A stretch of 64,000 bases of DNA from Oscillospiraceae bacterium (GTDB lineage Bacteria; Bacillota; Clostridia; Oscillospirales; Ruminococcaceae), in contig JAIRWC010000012.1 in the NCBI GenBank assembly GCA_031253495.1, positions 62,001 to 126,000 of the forward strand, in the 5' to 3' direction. The notes beneath the pieces were generated by a model that saw nothing but the letters and a program-made list of their open reading frames with translations, had not been told where the DNA came from and searched no databases. Shown here piece by piece: positions 5,620 through 14,365 of the stretch; within the stretch, counting starts at the first letter, position 1; every line of letters begins with the position of its first letter. Made by a program: the position numbers and the translations under genes.

Positions 5620-7881
5620 ATGTCAAAAATCAGTGAATTGCTTTCGCGGATGACCGCGGAGGAGAAAGTCGGTCTGCTGTCCGGCTCCGATTTTTGGACT
5701 ACGCGGGGGTCGGAACGTCTCGGTATTCCCGCGGTGTCGATGGCGGACGGACCCCACGGGCTTCGCAAACAAAAGAAAAACGAACTCGGCATAAACAGGA
5801 GCCACCCCTCGACCTGCTTTCCGACGGCTTCCCTTTTGGCGTGTTCATGGGATACAAAACTCGCCGAAAAACAGGGCGCCGCGATAGGGATGGAAGCGCG
5901 CGCGTTCGGGTTGGGGTGCGTTCTCGGACCGGGCGCGAACATAAAACGCAGCCCCCTGTGCGGGAGAAACTTTGAATATTTTTCGGAAGAACCGCTTTTA
6001 TCGGGGAAAATGGCGGCGGGGGTAATAAACGGTCTGCAAAGCCAAGGGGTTTCCGCTTGCCTGAAGCATTTCGCCGTCAACAATCAAGAGGATTATCGCT
6101 TTTGGGTTGACGCGCGGGTGAGCGAGCGCGCCTTGCGTGAAATTTACTTAGCGAGCTTTGAATACGCGTTAACGTACTCGAAGCCCAAGGCGATGATGTG
6201 TTCGTATAACAAAATAAACGGCGTTTACGCGTCGGAGAACAGGCGGTTGCTTACCGATATACTTCGCGGCGAATGGGGTTATGAAGGGATTGTAATGTCC
6301 GATTGGGGCGCGGTCAATAACAGGGCGCAGGGCGTTTGGGCGGGTCTGGATTTGGAAATGCCGGGTTCCTACGGGGTAAACGACGCGGAAATCTTAAAGG
6401 CGGTCAAAGGGGAAAAAACCTATTTCGCCCCCACCGTTCCCGATTTTCCGGGAACCCTTACCGTTGAGGAAATCGACGTTTGCGCCGAACGTATGCTTAG
6501 GTTTGTCTTTGACTCGAAACGCGCCCCCGTTCCCTGCGATTGCAAAGCGCACCACGCGTTAGCGAGGGACGTCGCCGCCGAATGTATGGTGCTGCTTGAA
6601 AATAACGGCGTTTTGCCGCTGAAAAAGGGCGCGAGCGTCGCGGTTATTGGGGAAATGGCGGTAAAGCCGCGTATTCAAGGCGGCGGGAGCTCACGCGTCG
6701 TTCCTTATGAAACCGACAAACCGCTTGATAAAATCGCGGAATACGCCGAAGCGGCCTACGCGGCGGGGTATTCCCTCGACAGACCCGGCGACGTTTCTCT
6801 TATAGCCGAAGCGGTTGAAGCCGCCGACGGCAAAGACGCGGTTATAATCATCGCGGGGCTGCCCGACGGAGACGAATCCGAAGGCTATGACAGGAAACAT
6901 TTGGATATCCCTTACGCGCAAACTAAGCTGATAGACGAAATCATCGGCGTCAACCCCAATACGGTCGTCGTCGTCTGCGCCGGCGCACCCGTGAGAATGA
7001 CGTTCGCGAGAGCGTTCGACGGCGGCGGGAACAACCGCGCCGCCGCCGTTCTTATGGCGTACCTCGGGGGGGAAGCGGCGGGCGGCGCCATTGCCGATTT
7101 GCTGTTCGGGGTGAAAAATCCCTGCGGCAAATTAGCCGAAACCTTCCCTATGCGCCTGTCCGACGCCCCGTCTTACCCGAACTTTCCCGGCGACGGGAAA
7201 ACCGTAAATTACGGCGAGGGAATCCTCGTCGGTTACCGCTGGTACGCCGAAACGGGGATTGCGCCGCTTTTTCCGTTCGGGCACGGGTTGTCGTACGCCG
7301 AGTTTGAGTATTCCGGCTTGACCGTCGCCGAAAAAGACGGCGGGGTTGAGGCGTCGGTAAAAGTCGCTAACGTCGGCGATTGCGACGGCAAAGAAATCGT
7401 TCAGGTTTACATAGCCGAAAATAACGCCCGACCGGGGGCGCGCCGCCACGAGGAACTCAAGGCCTTTGAGAAAATCGCGCTGAAAAAAGGGGAAAGCCGA
7501 ACCGTAACGCTTACGCTCGACCGCCGCGCTTTCGCCCGCTGGGATGATAACGCCGGCGGTTTCACGGTTACGGGCGGCGAATACGTTGTGCGAACCGGCG
7601 GATTGAGCCGCGTTATCGCCGTCAAAGGCGATAAACCGAACCCGAAGGTAACGATGTATTCCGATGTGAACAGTTTATTCGGCGACCCGAACGCCAAAGA
7701 GTTTCTCAAAGAGATTGCGGCGCGTTTCGGCGAGGAAATCCCCGATGTTCCCGCCGAAAACGACTGTTCCGATTTTCGCTGGTATATGCTCAGAAACCTT
7801 GTTACAATGGGGGGCATAGGGTGGACGTTCGAGGAATTACAAGAAAAGATTGATAAAGTAAATGGATTTGACTATTCTTAA
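5620..7881 (+). CDS. Glycoside hydrolase family 3 (beta-glucosidase-like)
   Basis: A 753-residue GH3 enzyme that should remove terminal beta-linked sugars. There is no signal peptide, so it is probably cytoplasmic. The order is an N-terminal TIM barrel (MADGPHGLR, LKHFAVNN, then GIVMSDWG with the nucleophile Asp228), an alpha/beta sandwich domain with VMAYLGGEAAGGAIADLLFG, and a fibronectin III-like C-terminal domain (VKVANVGDCDGKEIVQVYI). An extra C-terminal tail of about 80 residues follows. The ribosome binding site GGAGG precedes the ATG. Substrate is uncertain (glucoside or xyloside). The stop overlaps the PAP2 gene by 20 bp. Confidence 0.92.
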   Translation: MSKISELLSRMTAEEKVGLLSGSDFWTTRGSERLGIPAVSMADGPHGLRKQKKNELGINRSHPSTCFPTASLLACSWDTKLAEKQGAAIGMEARAFGLGCVLGPGANIKRSPLCGRNFEYFSEEPLLSGKMAAGVINGLQSQGVSACLKHFAVNNQEDYRFWVDARVSERALREIYLASFEYALTYSKPKAMMCSYNKINGVYASENRRLLTDILRGEWGYEGIVMSDWGAVNNRAQGVWAGLDLEMPGSYGVNDAEILKAVKGEKTYFAPTVPDFPGTLTVEEIDVCAERMLRFVFDSKRAPVPCDCKAHHALARDVAAECMVLLENNGVLPLKKGASVAVIGEMAVKPRIQGGGSSRVVPYETDKPLDKIAEYAEAAYAAGYSLDRPGDVSLIAEAVEAADGKDAVIIIAGLPDGDESEGYDRKHLDIPYAQTKLIDEIIGVNPNTVVVVCAGAPVRMTFARAFDGGGNNRAAAVLMAYLGGEAAGGAIADLLFGVKNPCGKLAETFPMRLSDAPSYPNFPGDGKTVNYGEGILVGYRWYAETGIAPLFPFGHGLSYAEFEYSGLTVAEKDGGVEASVKVANVGDCDGKEIVQVYIAENNARPGARRHEELKAFEKIALKKGESRTVTLTLDRRAFARWDDNAGGFTVTGGEYVVRTGGLSRVIAVKGDKPNPKVTMYSDVNSLFGDPNAKEFLKEIAARFGEEIPDVPAENDCSDFRWYMLRNLVTMGGIGWTFEELQEKIDKVNGFDYS

Positions 7882-8377
7882 TTTTGTGAGGGAGCATTTG
7901 CAAAACGACGCGGCGGACGTAACCGCGCAAGCCTTTTCGTTCCTCGGCGGCGCGGTAATTTGGCTGATAGCGGCCGGCGCGTTATGCTTCTTCAAGAATT
8001 ACAGAATTTACGGGGTGGCGCTGGCTTTGGCGGTTCTGCTGACGCTCGCCCTGACCGAATTGGCGGTAAAGCCGTTATTTATGCGGGAACGCCCGTTTAT
8101 AACGCACGACTTCCCCCTCGTCGTGAAAGAACCGCTCGGTTCGTCGTTCCCGTCGTCGCACGCGTCGCAGTCCTTCGCGGGGGCGGTAACGCTGTTCGGC
8201 GCAAGGCGGTCATGGGGGGTTTGCGCCGTCGTTTTCGCGGCTTGCGTGGGTTTTTCGAGAATATACCTGACGGTTCACTATCCGAGCGACGTGTTGGCGG
8301 GCGCCGTTTTGGGAACGGCAATCGGGTTCGCCGCCGTTTTCGCGGTAAAAAAAACAGGTATAGACAAACGGCGCTGA
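7862..8377 (+). CDS. PAP2-family membrane phosphatase
   Basis: A 171-residue integral membrane phosphatase. The three signature blocks are present: Lys70 to Arg77-Pro78 (KPLFMRERP), PSSH at 97-100 and SR at 132-133 with His139 and Asp143 (SRIYLTVHYPSD). Hydrophobic segments lie at about 27-45, 50-68, 105-130 and 145-162. Relatives dephosphorylate undecaprenyl pyrophosphate or phosphatidic acid; the sequence alone does not decide which. It starts inside the end of the GH3 gene and is probably cotranscribed with it. Confidence 0.9.
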   Translation: MDLTILNFVREHLQNDAADVTAQAFSFLGGAVIWLIAAGALCFFKNYRIYGVALALAVLLTLALTELAVKPLFMRERPFITHDFPLVVKEPLGSSFPSSHASQSFAGAVTLFGARRSWGVCAVVFAACVGFSRIYLTVHYPSDVLAGAVLGTAIGFAAVFAVKKTGIDKRR

Positions 8378-8390
8378 CGTATGATATAAT
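8361..8390 (+). promoter_or_regulatory. Promoter of the radical SAM gene
   Basis: TAGACA (8361-8366), 18-base spacer, TATAAT (8385-8390) with TG one base upstream (extended -10). It overlaps the end of the PAP2 gene and precedes the radical SAM start by 34 bases. Confidence 0.65.
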
Positions 8391-8423
8391 TACGGCGTAA
8401 AATGTTTTAAAAAAGGACAAGCT

Positions 8424-9959
8424 ATGAGCGGTCAACTCTCCACCCTTTTAATCTACCCCGATTTCCTCGAAGAGGACAAGTTCAACAAAAACAAGCTCGG
8501 CAACTACAGCGAGGGGCTCGCCTCGATTTCCGCCGTGCTGAAACAGAACGGTTACGGTGTCAGGCTTTACCATATGCTCTATATGCCCGATAAAAAGGAG
8601 TTTGTCCGAAAAGTCGCCGAGTTTGACTGCGACGTAATAGGGTTCTCCGCGCGTACCACCGCTATTCCTTTTATAACCGAAATGGCGGGCTGGCTCGACG
8701 ACGAATTCCCCGACGTCCCCGTCGGAATCGGCGGTTATCACGCCATTCTCGTCCCCGACGAATGTCTTAAAATTCGCGGCGTCGATATGGTTATCGTCGG
8801 CGAAGGGGAATTCCCGTGGCTCGACTACATGGACAGCCTTAAAGAGGCAATTTCTTCGCAATCCCCGCCCCGAACCGACATTGAGAGCATTAACTTCAAA
8901 ACGACCGACGGCTCTTTCATAAAAAATCCAGTCCGCCCGCTCATCGAGGATTTGGACTCCCTGCCCTTCCCCGATTTCGACCTCTTCGACTACGAAAACT
9001 TGGACCGCTCCAAAAATTTCACCGCCATGGTAATGTTGTCGCGCGGTTGCCTTTTCTCCTGCACCTACTGCGGCAACTCGCAATTCCGCAACATCTACCC
9101 CAACAAGAAAAATTACTGCCGCTTCCGCTCGCCCAAACAGTCAATCGAATTGTTGGAGCTGCTCTTGAAAAAGTTCCCGTTCGTCAAGTACATCGAGTTC
9201 CGCGACGCCATCTTCAATATGTACGAGGACTGGTTCTACGAGTTCATGCCCATGTACGTCGAAAAAATCCGCCTGCCTTTCAACTGCAACCTGCGGTTCG
9301 ATATTCTCACCGAGGAAATGGTTAAAATGCTCAAAGACGGCGGTTGCTACATGATTGACATCGGTTTGGAAAGCGGCAACGAGGAATTTCGCACAAAATA
9401 CCTCCGCCGTTCCATGAAAAACGAACACATGGTCAACGTCGCGAAGTGGTTCAAGGAAAACAAAATCACCACCCTTACCTACAACATCGTCGGCTTGCCC
9501 TATGAAACCCTCGCGCTTTCGCTCGAAACCGTTAAGCTCAACGCACGGCTCGACGTAGACAAGGTTATTCCGAATATCTTCTACCCCTACCCCATGACGG
9601 TTCTTGAGAAAACCGCCCGCGACGGCGGATTCATCGACGCTTCCGTCGACCCGAACGACCCCGTGCAGCTTCGTATGCCGCAGTACCCCAAATACGATAT
9701 TCTGTTCATGGCGTATAACTTCAACAAGCTTGTCAAAAAATACAGGAAAATTTACGCCTTACCCGCTGAAAAAGCCGAAAAAGCCGAGGCAAAACTTGAC
9801 AAGAAAATCACATCCAAAAATTACCCGAGAAGGTTCCTTTACAAAAGCGCGAAATTCAAGGAAAACCTCTTTATTAAAGCCAAGAAAACCCTTAAGAAAA
9901 TCTCGCCGAGGCTGTTTGTGTTCCTAAAAAACAAAACTATGAAAGAAGTGGAATCATAA
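8424..9959 (+). CDS. Radical SAM protein with N-terminal B12-binding-like domain
   Basis: A 511-residue iron-sulfur enzyme. The N-terminal part (to about 140) has the Rossmann layout of B12-binding radical SAM proteins (CDVIGFSARTT, VPVGIGGYHA, VIVGEGE), but no DxHxxG cobalamin ligand motif is visible. The radical SAM cluster motif is Cys209-x3-Cys213-x2-Cys216 (RGCLFSCTYC). DIGLESGNEEFR and ITTLTYNIVGLPYET belong to the barrel. The C-terminal 80 residues are lysine-rich. Codons end in C more often than in neighbouring genes (AAC, TTC, TAC, ATC), hinting at high expression or transfer. Substrate unknown. Confidence 0.85.
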   Translation: MSGQLSTLLIYPDFLEEDKFNKNKLGNYSEGLASISAVLKQNGYGVRLYHMLYMPDKKEFVRKVAEFDCDVIGFSARTTAIPFITEMAGWLDDEFPDVPVGIGGYHAILVPDECLKIRGVDMVIVGEGEFPWLDYMDSLKEAISSQSPPRTDIESINFKTTDGSFIKNPVRPLIEDLDSLPFPDFDLFDYENLDRSKNFTAMVMLSRGCLFSCTYCGNSQFRNIYPNKKNYCRFRSPKQSIELLELLLKKFPFVKYIEFRDAIFNMYEDWFYEFMPMYVEKIRLPFNCNLRFDILTEEMVKMLKDGGCYMIDIGLESGNEEFRTKYLRRSMKNEHMVNVAKWFKENKITTLTYNIVGLPYETLALSLETVKLNARLDVDKVIPNIFYPYPMTVLEKTARDGGFIDASVDPNDPVQLRMPQYPKYDILFMAYNFNKLVKKYRKIYALPAEKAEKAEAKLDKKITSKNYPRRFLYKSAKFKENLFIKAKKTLKKISPRLFVFLKNKTMKEVES

Positions 9960-10002
9960 GGCGGCGCCGGCTTTATACAAAGAATCAGGAGACGTAATCA
10001 TT

Positions 10003-11097
10003 ATGGGTAAAATTCAAGTTACCACACGGGCGAAGGACGTTCGCCCATACGAAATTTTCATAGGCAGCGGATTGCTTGAACAAACCGGTTCGCTCGTTGA
10101 ATCGCTTAAACGGGATAAGCCGGACCCCGCGTCCGTCGTTATCGTAACCGACGATATCGTGAACTCGCTGTATTCCGAAAAGGTGTCGGCTTCCCTTGAA
10201 AGGGCGGGCTTCACCGTTCGCGTATTCGCTTTCCCGAACGGCGAGCGCGGAAAAACGCACGAAACCCTGTTGAATCTGTACGCCTTCCTCGCCGAAGCCC
10301 GCGTTACCCGCGCGGATTTGATTATCGCGCTCGGCGGCGGCGTTGTGGGGGATTTGGCGGGGTACGCCGCCGCAACCTTTCTTCGCGGGATTGACTATAT
10401 CCAAATTCCCACGACGTTATTGGCGCAAACCGACAGTTCCGTCGGGGGGAAAACCGGCGTGAATATCGAGGCGGGGAAAAACCTCGCGGGGGCGTTTTAC
10501 CAGCCGCTCCTCGTAATCTGCGACACGGGGACGCTTTCCACCCTTTTGCCGGGGACGTTTTCCGACGGAATGGCGGAAATCATCAAACACGGCATGATTT
10601 ACGACGCGGAATTGTTCGGCACGGCGGACGCGGGTTCCGTCCGCCCGAACAACATAAGCGACATTATCGAAAGGAGCGTCAGGGTAAAAGCGGGGGTGGT
10701 GGAGCGCGACGTTCACGAAAAAGGCGAGCGCATGAAATTGAATTTCGGGCATACGCTGGGGCACGCCATAGAAAAATACCGCGGTTTTTCGGGGATTACC
10801 CACGGGAGCGCGGTCGCCGTCGGCATGAGCGTGATTACCGAAATTTCGGAACGCTTGGGACTGACCGAAAAAGGAACCCACGGGAAACTGAAGGCTTGCT
10901 TAGAAAAATATAATTTGCCGTCAAGCCTCGACGAGCTCGGGGGCGTTCGCCCTGAAATGGGCGAGTTGTACAAATGCTGCGTAAACGACAAAAAACATTC
11001 GGGCGGGGCGATAAACGTCGTGCTGTGCGATAAAATAGGCAGCTGCTTCATAAAAAAGATGACGGCGGACGAGTTTCAGGAGTTTTTATGGACGTGA
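10003..11097 (+). CDS. aroB: 3-Dehydroquinate synthase
   Basis: Converts DAHP to 3-dehydroquinate in the shikimate pathway, using NAD and a metal ion. The 364 residues include the glycine-rich NAD site (LIIALGGGVVGDLAGYAAA), the DSSVGGKTGVN segment and the metal-binding HGMIYDAELF and GHTLGHAIE motifs. It heads a tight aroB-aroA-aroC cluster; its end overlaps aroA by 10 bp. Confidence 0.97.
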   Translation: MGKIQVTTRAKDVRPYEIFIGSGLLEQTGSLVESLKRDKPDPASVVIVTDDIVNSLYSEKVSASLERAGFTVRVFAFPNGERGKTHETLLNLYAFLAEARVTRADLIIALGGGVVGDLAGYAAATFLRGIDYIQIPTTLLAQTDSSVGGKTGVNIEAGKNLAGAFYQPLLVICDTGTLSTLLPGTFSDGMAEIIKHGMIYDAELFGTADAGSVRPNNISDIIERSVRVKAGVVERDVHEKGERMKLNFGHTLGHAIEKYRGFSGITHGSAVAVGMSVITEISERLGLTEKGTHGKLKACLEKYNLPSSLDELGGVRPEMGELYKCCVNDKKHSGGAINVVLCDKIGSCFIKKMTADEFQEFLWT

Positions 11098-12239
11098 GAA
11101 TCACTCCGTCAAAGCTGTCCGGAACAATCACCCCCCCGCCGTCGAAAAGCGTTTCCCATCGCGCGTTAATCTGCTCCGCGCTGGCCGGCGGCGGCAAAAT
11201 AATCAATCTTCTCGACTGCGACGACATAACCGCGACGAAAAACGCGTTAAGCGCCGTTCGCCGCAAGAGCGCCGAAATTGACTGCGGCGAAAGCGGTTCG
11301 ACGCTAAGGTTTCTCATGCCCGTATTCGCGGCCCTCGGGATTACGGCCGTTTTCAAAGGGCGGGGCGAATTGCCCGGCCGCCCGATTACGCCTTACTTGG
11401 AACAGCTTCCTAAACACGGGATAACGTTCGAGCGGACGGAAATGCCCTATAAAATCAGCGGCGGGCTGACGGCGGGGGAATACCGCGTTGGCGGCGATGT
11501 TTCGTCCCAGTTCGTAACGGGTCTGCTCTTGGCGTTGCCGTTGCTTGGCGGCGACAGCGAAATCGTTCTCACCTCTCCGCTGCAGTCCAAGCCTTACGCC
11601 GATTTAACCGTCGCCGTTATGCGCGATTACGGCGTCGTCGCCGAGGAAACCGCCCGCGGCTATTTTATAAGGGGCGGTCAGACTTATAAACCTTGCGTCT
11701 TCACCGCGGAGGCGGACATGTCGCAGGCGGCGTTCTTCGCCGTCGCGAACGCGCTGGGTTCCGAGATAAGGATAAACGGCTTAAATCCGAACAGTTTGCA
11801 GGGGGACAAGGCGATTTTCGATATAGTGAAGCGTCCGCCGCCGTATGAAATCGACGCTTCCGACATTCCCGACCTCGTGCCGGTTTTAAGCGTTTTGTGC
11901 GCCGTTTCGCCGGGAACGTCGCTTATCCGTAACTGCTCGCGTTTGCGGTTCAAAGAGTGCGACAGACTCGAAGCCGTTTCGTCCGTACTGAACAAAATCG
12001 GGGGGCGGGTTGAAATCTTGCCGGACTGTTCGTTGAAAATCACGGGCGTAAAACAGCTTGAAGGCGGCGTCTGCCCGTCGCGAAACGACCACAGGATAGC
12101 CATGTCGCTTTCCGTCGCCGCCGCCAGGTGCGGCAAGCCGCTTATCGTAAAAGGCGCGGAATGTGTGAAAAAATCCTATGTTAATTTCTTCGACGATATG
12201 GAAAAGTTAGGGGGGATTGTCGATGTCCTCGGCGTTTAA
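11088..12239 (+). CDS. aroA: EPSP synthase (3-phosphoshikimate 1-carboxyvinyltransferase)
   Basis: Joins phosphoenolpyruvate to shikimate 3-phosphate. The 383 residues are short compared with the usual 420-430. Motifs include PPSKSVSHRALICSAL at the start, CGESGSTLRFLMPVF, DVSSQFVTGLLLALPLL, RLRFKECDRLEAV and NDHRIAMSLSVAA. The ribosome binding site CAGGAG lies inside aroB. The end overlaps aroC. Confidence 0.96.
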   Translation: MDVRITPSKLSGTITPPPSKSVSHRALICSALAGGGKIINLLDCDDITATKNALSAVRRKSAEIDCGESGSTLRFLMPVFAALGITAVFKGRGELPGRPITPYLEQLPKHGITFERTEMPYKISGGLTAGEYRVGGDVSSQFVTGLLLALPLLGGDSEIVLTSPLQSKPYADLTVAVMRDYGVVAEETARGYFIRGGQTYKPCVFTAEADMSQAAFFAVANALGSEIRINGLNPNSLQGDKAIFDIVKRPPPYEIDASDIPDLVPVLSVLCAVSPGTSLIRNCSRLRFKECDRLEAVSSVLNKIGGRVEILPDCSLKITGVKQLEGGVCPSRNDHRIAMSLSVAAARCGKPLIVKGAECVKKSYVNFFDDMEKLGGIVDVLGV

Positions 12240-13302
12240 CGGCGGCGTTTCTTTTGTGGTTTTCGGGGAATCGCACGGTTCGGGGATAGGGATAGTCCTT
12301 GACGGTCTTCCGCCCGGGGAAAAGATTGATTTGGAAAAAACGGGCGTTTTCATGGCGCGCCGCGCCCCCCGAAAAGACGGGACAAGCACCCGCAGGGAGG
12401 AATCCGACGTTCCCGAAATATTATCCGGTTTGTATAACGGCAAAACCTCGGGGACGCCCTTATGCGCGATAATACGCAACGCGGGGCAGCGTTCGGCGGA
12501 TTATGAAAAAATTACGAGAGGCAACGTCCTGCCCAGACCCGGGCACGCCGATTATACGGGGCATATCCGTTACGGCGGGCATAACGACGCGCGCGGCGGC
12601 GGGCACTTTTCGGGGAGGCTGACCGCGCCGCTTTGCTTCGCGGGTTCGGTCTGCGGGCAAATTCTCGAGCGGCGGGGGGTTACGACGGGGGCGCACATTT
12701 ATTCCGTGGGAAACGCCGAGGACGAACCCTTTGACCCGGTCTGCGTGAGCGAAAACGAGTTAAACGCGGTTAAAGCGCGGTATCTCCCGCTTTTGAACGC
12801 CGAAAAGGACGACGAAATGCGCCGGATAATCGGTCGGGCGCAAAAGAACGGCGATTCCGTGGGCGGGATAATAGAATGTTGCGCCGTCGGCGTTCCCGCG
12901 GGGGTGGGTTCGCCCATGCTCGACGGTCTTGAAAACGTAATAGCGCGTTTAATCTTCGCCATTCCCGCCGTTAAGGGAATAGAGTTCGGCGCGGGGTTCG
13001 CCGCCGCGAAGATGAAAGGCAGCCGCAACAACGACGAGTTTTATGTAAAAGACGGCGAGGTTTTGACGAAAACAAACAACCACGGCGGAATTCTCGGCGG
13101 GATAAGCTCGGGTATGCCGATAATCTTCCGCGCCGCCGTCAAACCCACCCCGTCCGTCGCCCTGCCGCAAAAAACGGTCGACCTGTCCGACGGGACCGAA
13201 GCCGTCATTAAAATCGCGGGCAGGCACGACCCCTGTATCGTTCCGAGGGCCGTTCCGGCCGTCGAGGCGGCTTTGAACGTCGCGCTCCTGTCCCTTATGT
13301 AA
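12223..13302 (+). CDS. aroC: Chorismate synthase
   Basis: Makes chorismate from EPSP with reduced FMN, the last common step to aromatic amino acids. GESHGSGIGIVLDGLPPG near the N-terminus, RPGHADYTGHIRYG and RHDPCIVPRAVPAVEA at the C-terminus are the family signatures. The ATG at 12223, with GGGGGGA about 6 bases upstream, was chosen; a TTG two codons earlier (12217) is the alternative. It overlaps the end of aroA by 17 bp. Confidence 0.97.
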   Translation: MSSAFNGGVSFVVFGESHGSGIGIVLDGLPPGEKIDLEKTGVFMARRAPRKDGTSTRREESDVPEILSGLYNGKTSGTPLCAIIRNAGQRSADYEKITRGNVLPRPGHADYTGHIRYGGHNDARGGGHFSGRLTAPLCFAGSVCGQILERRGVTTGAHIYSVGNAEDEPFDPVCVSENELNAVKARYLPLLNAEKDDEMRRIIGRAQKNGDSVGGIIECCAVGVPAGVGSPMLDGLENVIARLIFAIPAVKGIEFGAGFAAAKMKGSRNNDEFYVKDGEVLTKTNNHGGILGGISSGMPIIFRAAVKPTPSVALPQKTVDLSDGTEAVIKIAGRHDPCIVPRAVPAVEAALNVALLSLM

Positions 13303-13371
13303 AAAATAACGCGGAATCGTCGAGGTAAATTTAATGTCGACAAGACTTATCGTGAGAAAACGGTCGCAATT

Positions 13372-13890
13372 ATGGAACTGCCGAAAATTACCGTAACCGA
13401 CGAGGTTAAAATCCTGACGCTGGTCTGTCTGCTTTTGGAAAAGACTGGCGGTCTTACCGAAGGGCAGCTGCTTGAAATCGTAACCCTTGACGAAACCGTA
13501 ACGCAATTCGGGTTAATCGGCGCGCTTTCCGTCGCCGAGGAAAAAAAGCTCGCCGAATCAATCAAAGGCTTGTTCGTGATTACCGAAGCCGGCAGAAATT
13601 GGCTCGACGAGTTCGAGGGGGCGCTGGCGGTTACGATACGCGGAAAAATGCTGCGAGAGGGGGAAAAGGTCGCGCGTCTCGCCAAGCTGAAAAAAGCGGT
13701 GAAATGGGATATTATCCGCGAAAACAACGGCTGGGCGTTTTACGCCTGTTTTTTAAACGAAATGGACGGGACGGCGGTTATGGAGATAAAGATACATTCA
13801 AAAACGAAAAAGCACGCCCTTGAAATCCAAGAGAAATTTTTAAATAACCCGTCGAAAATCATCAAGAACACGCTGTCAAATTTTTTGTGA
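13372..13890 (+). CDS. DUF4364-family protein
   Basis: A 172-residue protein resembling the DUF4364 family of Clostridia. It has an N-terminal winged-helix-like part (EVKILTLVCLLLEKTGGLTEGQLLEI, then LFVITEAGRNWLDEFEG) and a C-terminal beta-rich region ending NNPSKIIKNTLSNF. Role unknown; a DNA-binding regulator is possible. The ATG at 13372 has no clear ribosome binding site. A good one (GAGG at 13322) serves an ATG at 13334 in another frame that stops after 20 codons, so this start may depend on coupling, or the true start may be a non-ATG codon upstream. Confidence 0.7.
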   Translation: MELPKITVTDEVKILTLVCLLLEKTGGLTEGQLLEIVTLDETVTQFGLIGALSVAEEKKLAESIKGLFVITEAGRNWLDEFEGALAVTIRGKMLREGEKVARLAKLKKAVKWDIIRENNGWAFYACFLNEMDGTAVMEIKIHSKTKKHALEIQEKFLNNPSKIIKNTLSNFL

Positions 13891-13900
13891 TACGGCGCGT

Positions 13901-13929
13901 TTGACAATTTATGAAATATGTGTTATTAT
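13901..13929 (+). promoter_or_regulatory. Promoter of the PH-domain gene
   Basis: TTGACA (13901-13906), 17-base spacer, TATTAT (13924-13929) with TGTG before the -10. It sits between the DUF4364 stop and the next start, so the following genes can be transcribed independently. Confidence 0.8.
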
Positions 13930-13949
13930 TTTTAACGAGGTGATGTTTT

Positions 13950-14357
13950 ATGGCCGAAACCAAATTCGACAAAAACTACGGCGAAATCGTCTGGCGCGGA
14001 AGAAGGAACCGTTTGGGTTTGCCGCTGTCGTTCACGAGGTATATACTCACGCCGACGAAGCTGTTTACGAGCGTGGGTCTGTTAAGCGTCAAAGAAGAGC
14101 GGACGGAATTGTACCGCGCCGTCGATGTATCGCTGAAACTGCCTTTTTTCCAGCGGATATTCAGATGCGGCACGGTTATAATCCACGCTAAGGATAAGAC
14201 CTCGCCCGAGCTTGTCCTGCTTTCCGTGAAAAGGCCGCGCGTCGTCATGGGGTTGATTGAGGAACACGTGGAGAAAGAACGCTTAAAGTATAACATTCAC
14301 GGGCGCGACATGGTGGGCGCTTCGGGGTTCGTCGATTCGGAAATCGGCGAGAGCTGA
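13950..14357 (+). CDS. Bacterial PH-domain-like protein
   Basis: A 135-residue protein resembling the bacterial PH domain family (YdbS/YdbT, DUF304). The pattern RYILTPTKLFTSVGLLSVKEERTELYRAVDVSL and GTVIIHAKDKTSPELVLLSVKRPRVVMGLIEEHV is the usual alternation of strands ending in one helix. Unlike many relatives it has no transmembrane segments. Ribosome binding site GAGGTGA precedes the ATG. Function unknown. Confidence 0.72.
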   Translation: MAETKFDKNYGEIVWRGRRNRLGLPLSFTRYILTPTKLFTSVGLLSVKEERTELYRAVDVSLKLPFFQRIFRCGTVIIHAKDKTSPELVLLSVKRPRVVMGLIEEHVEKERLKYNIHGRDMVGASGFVDSEIGES

Positions 14358-14365
14358 CGGGCTTG

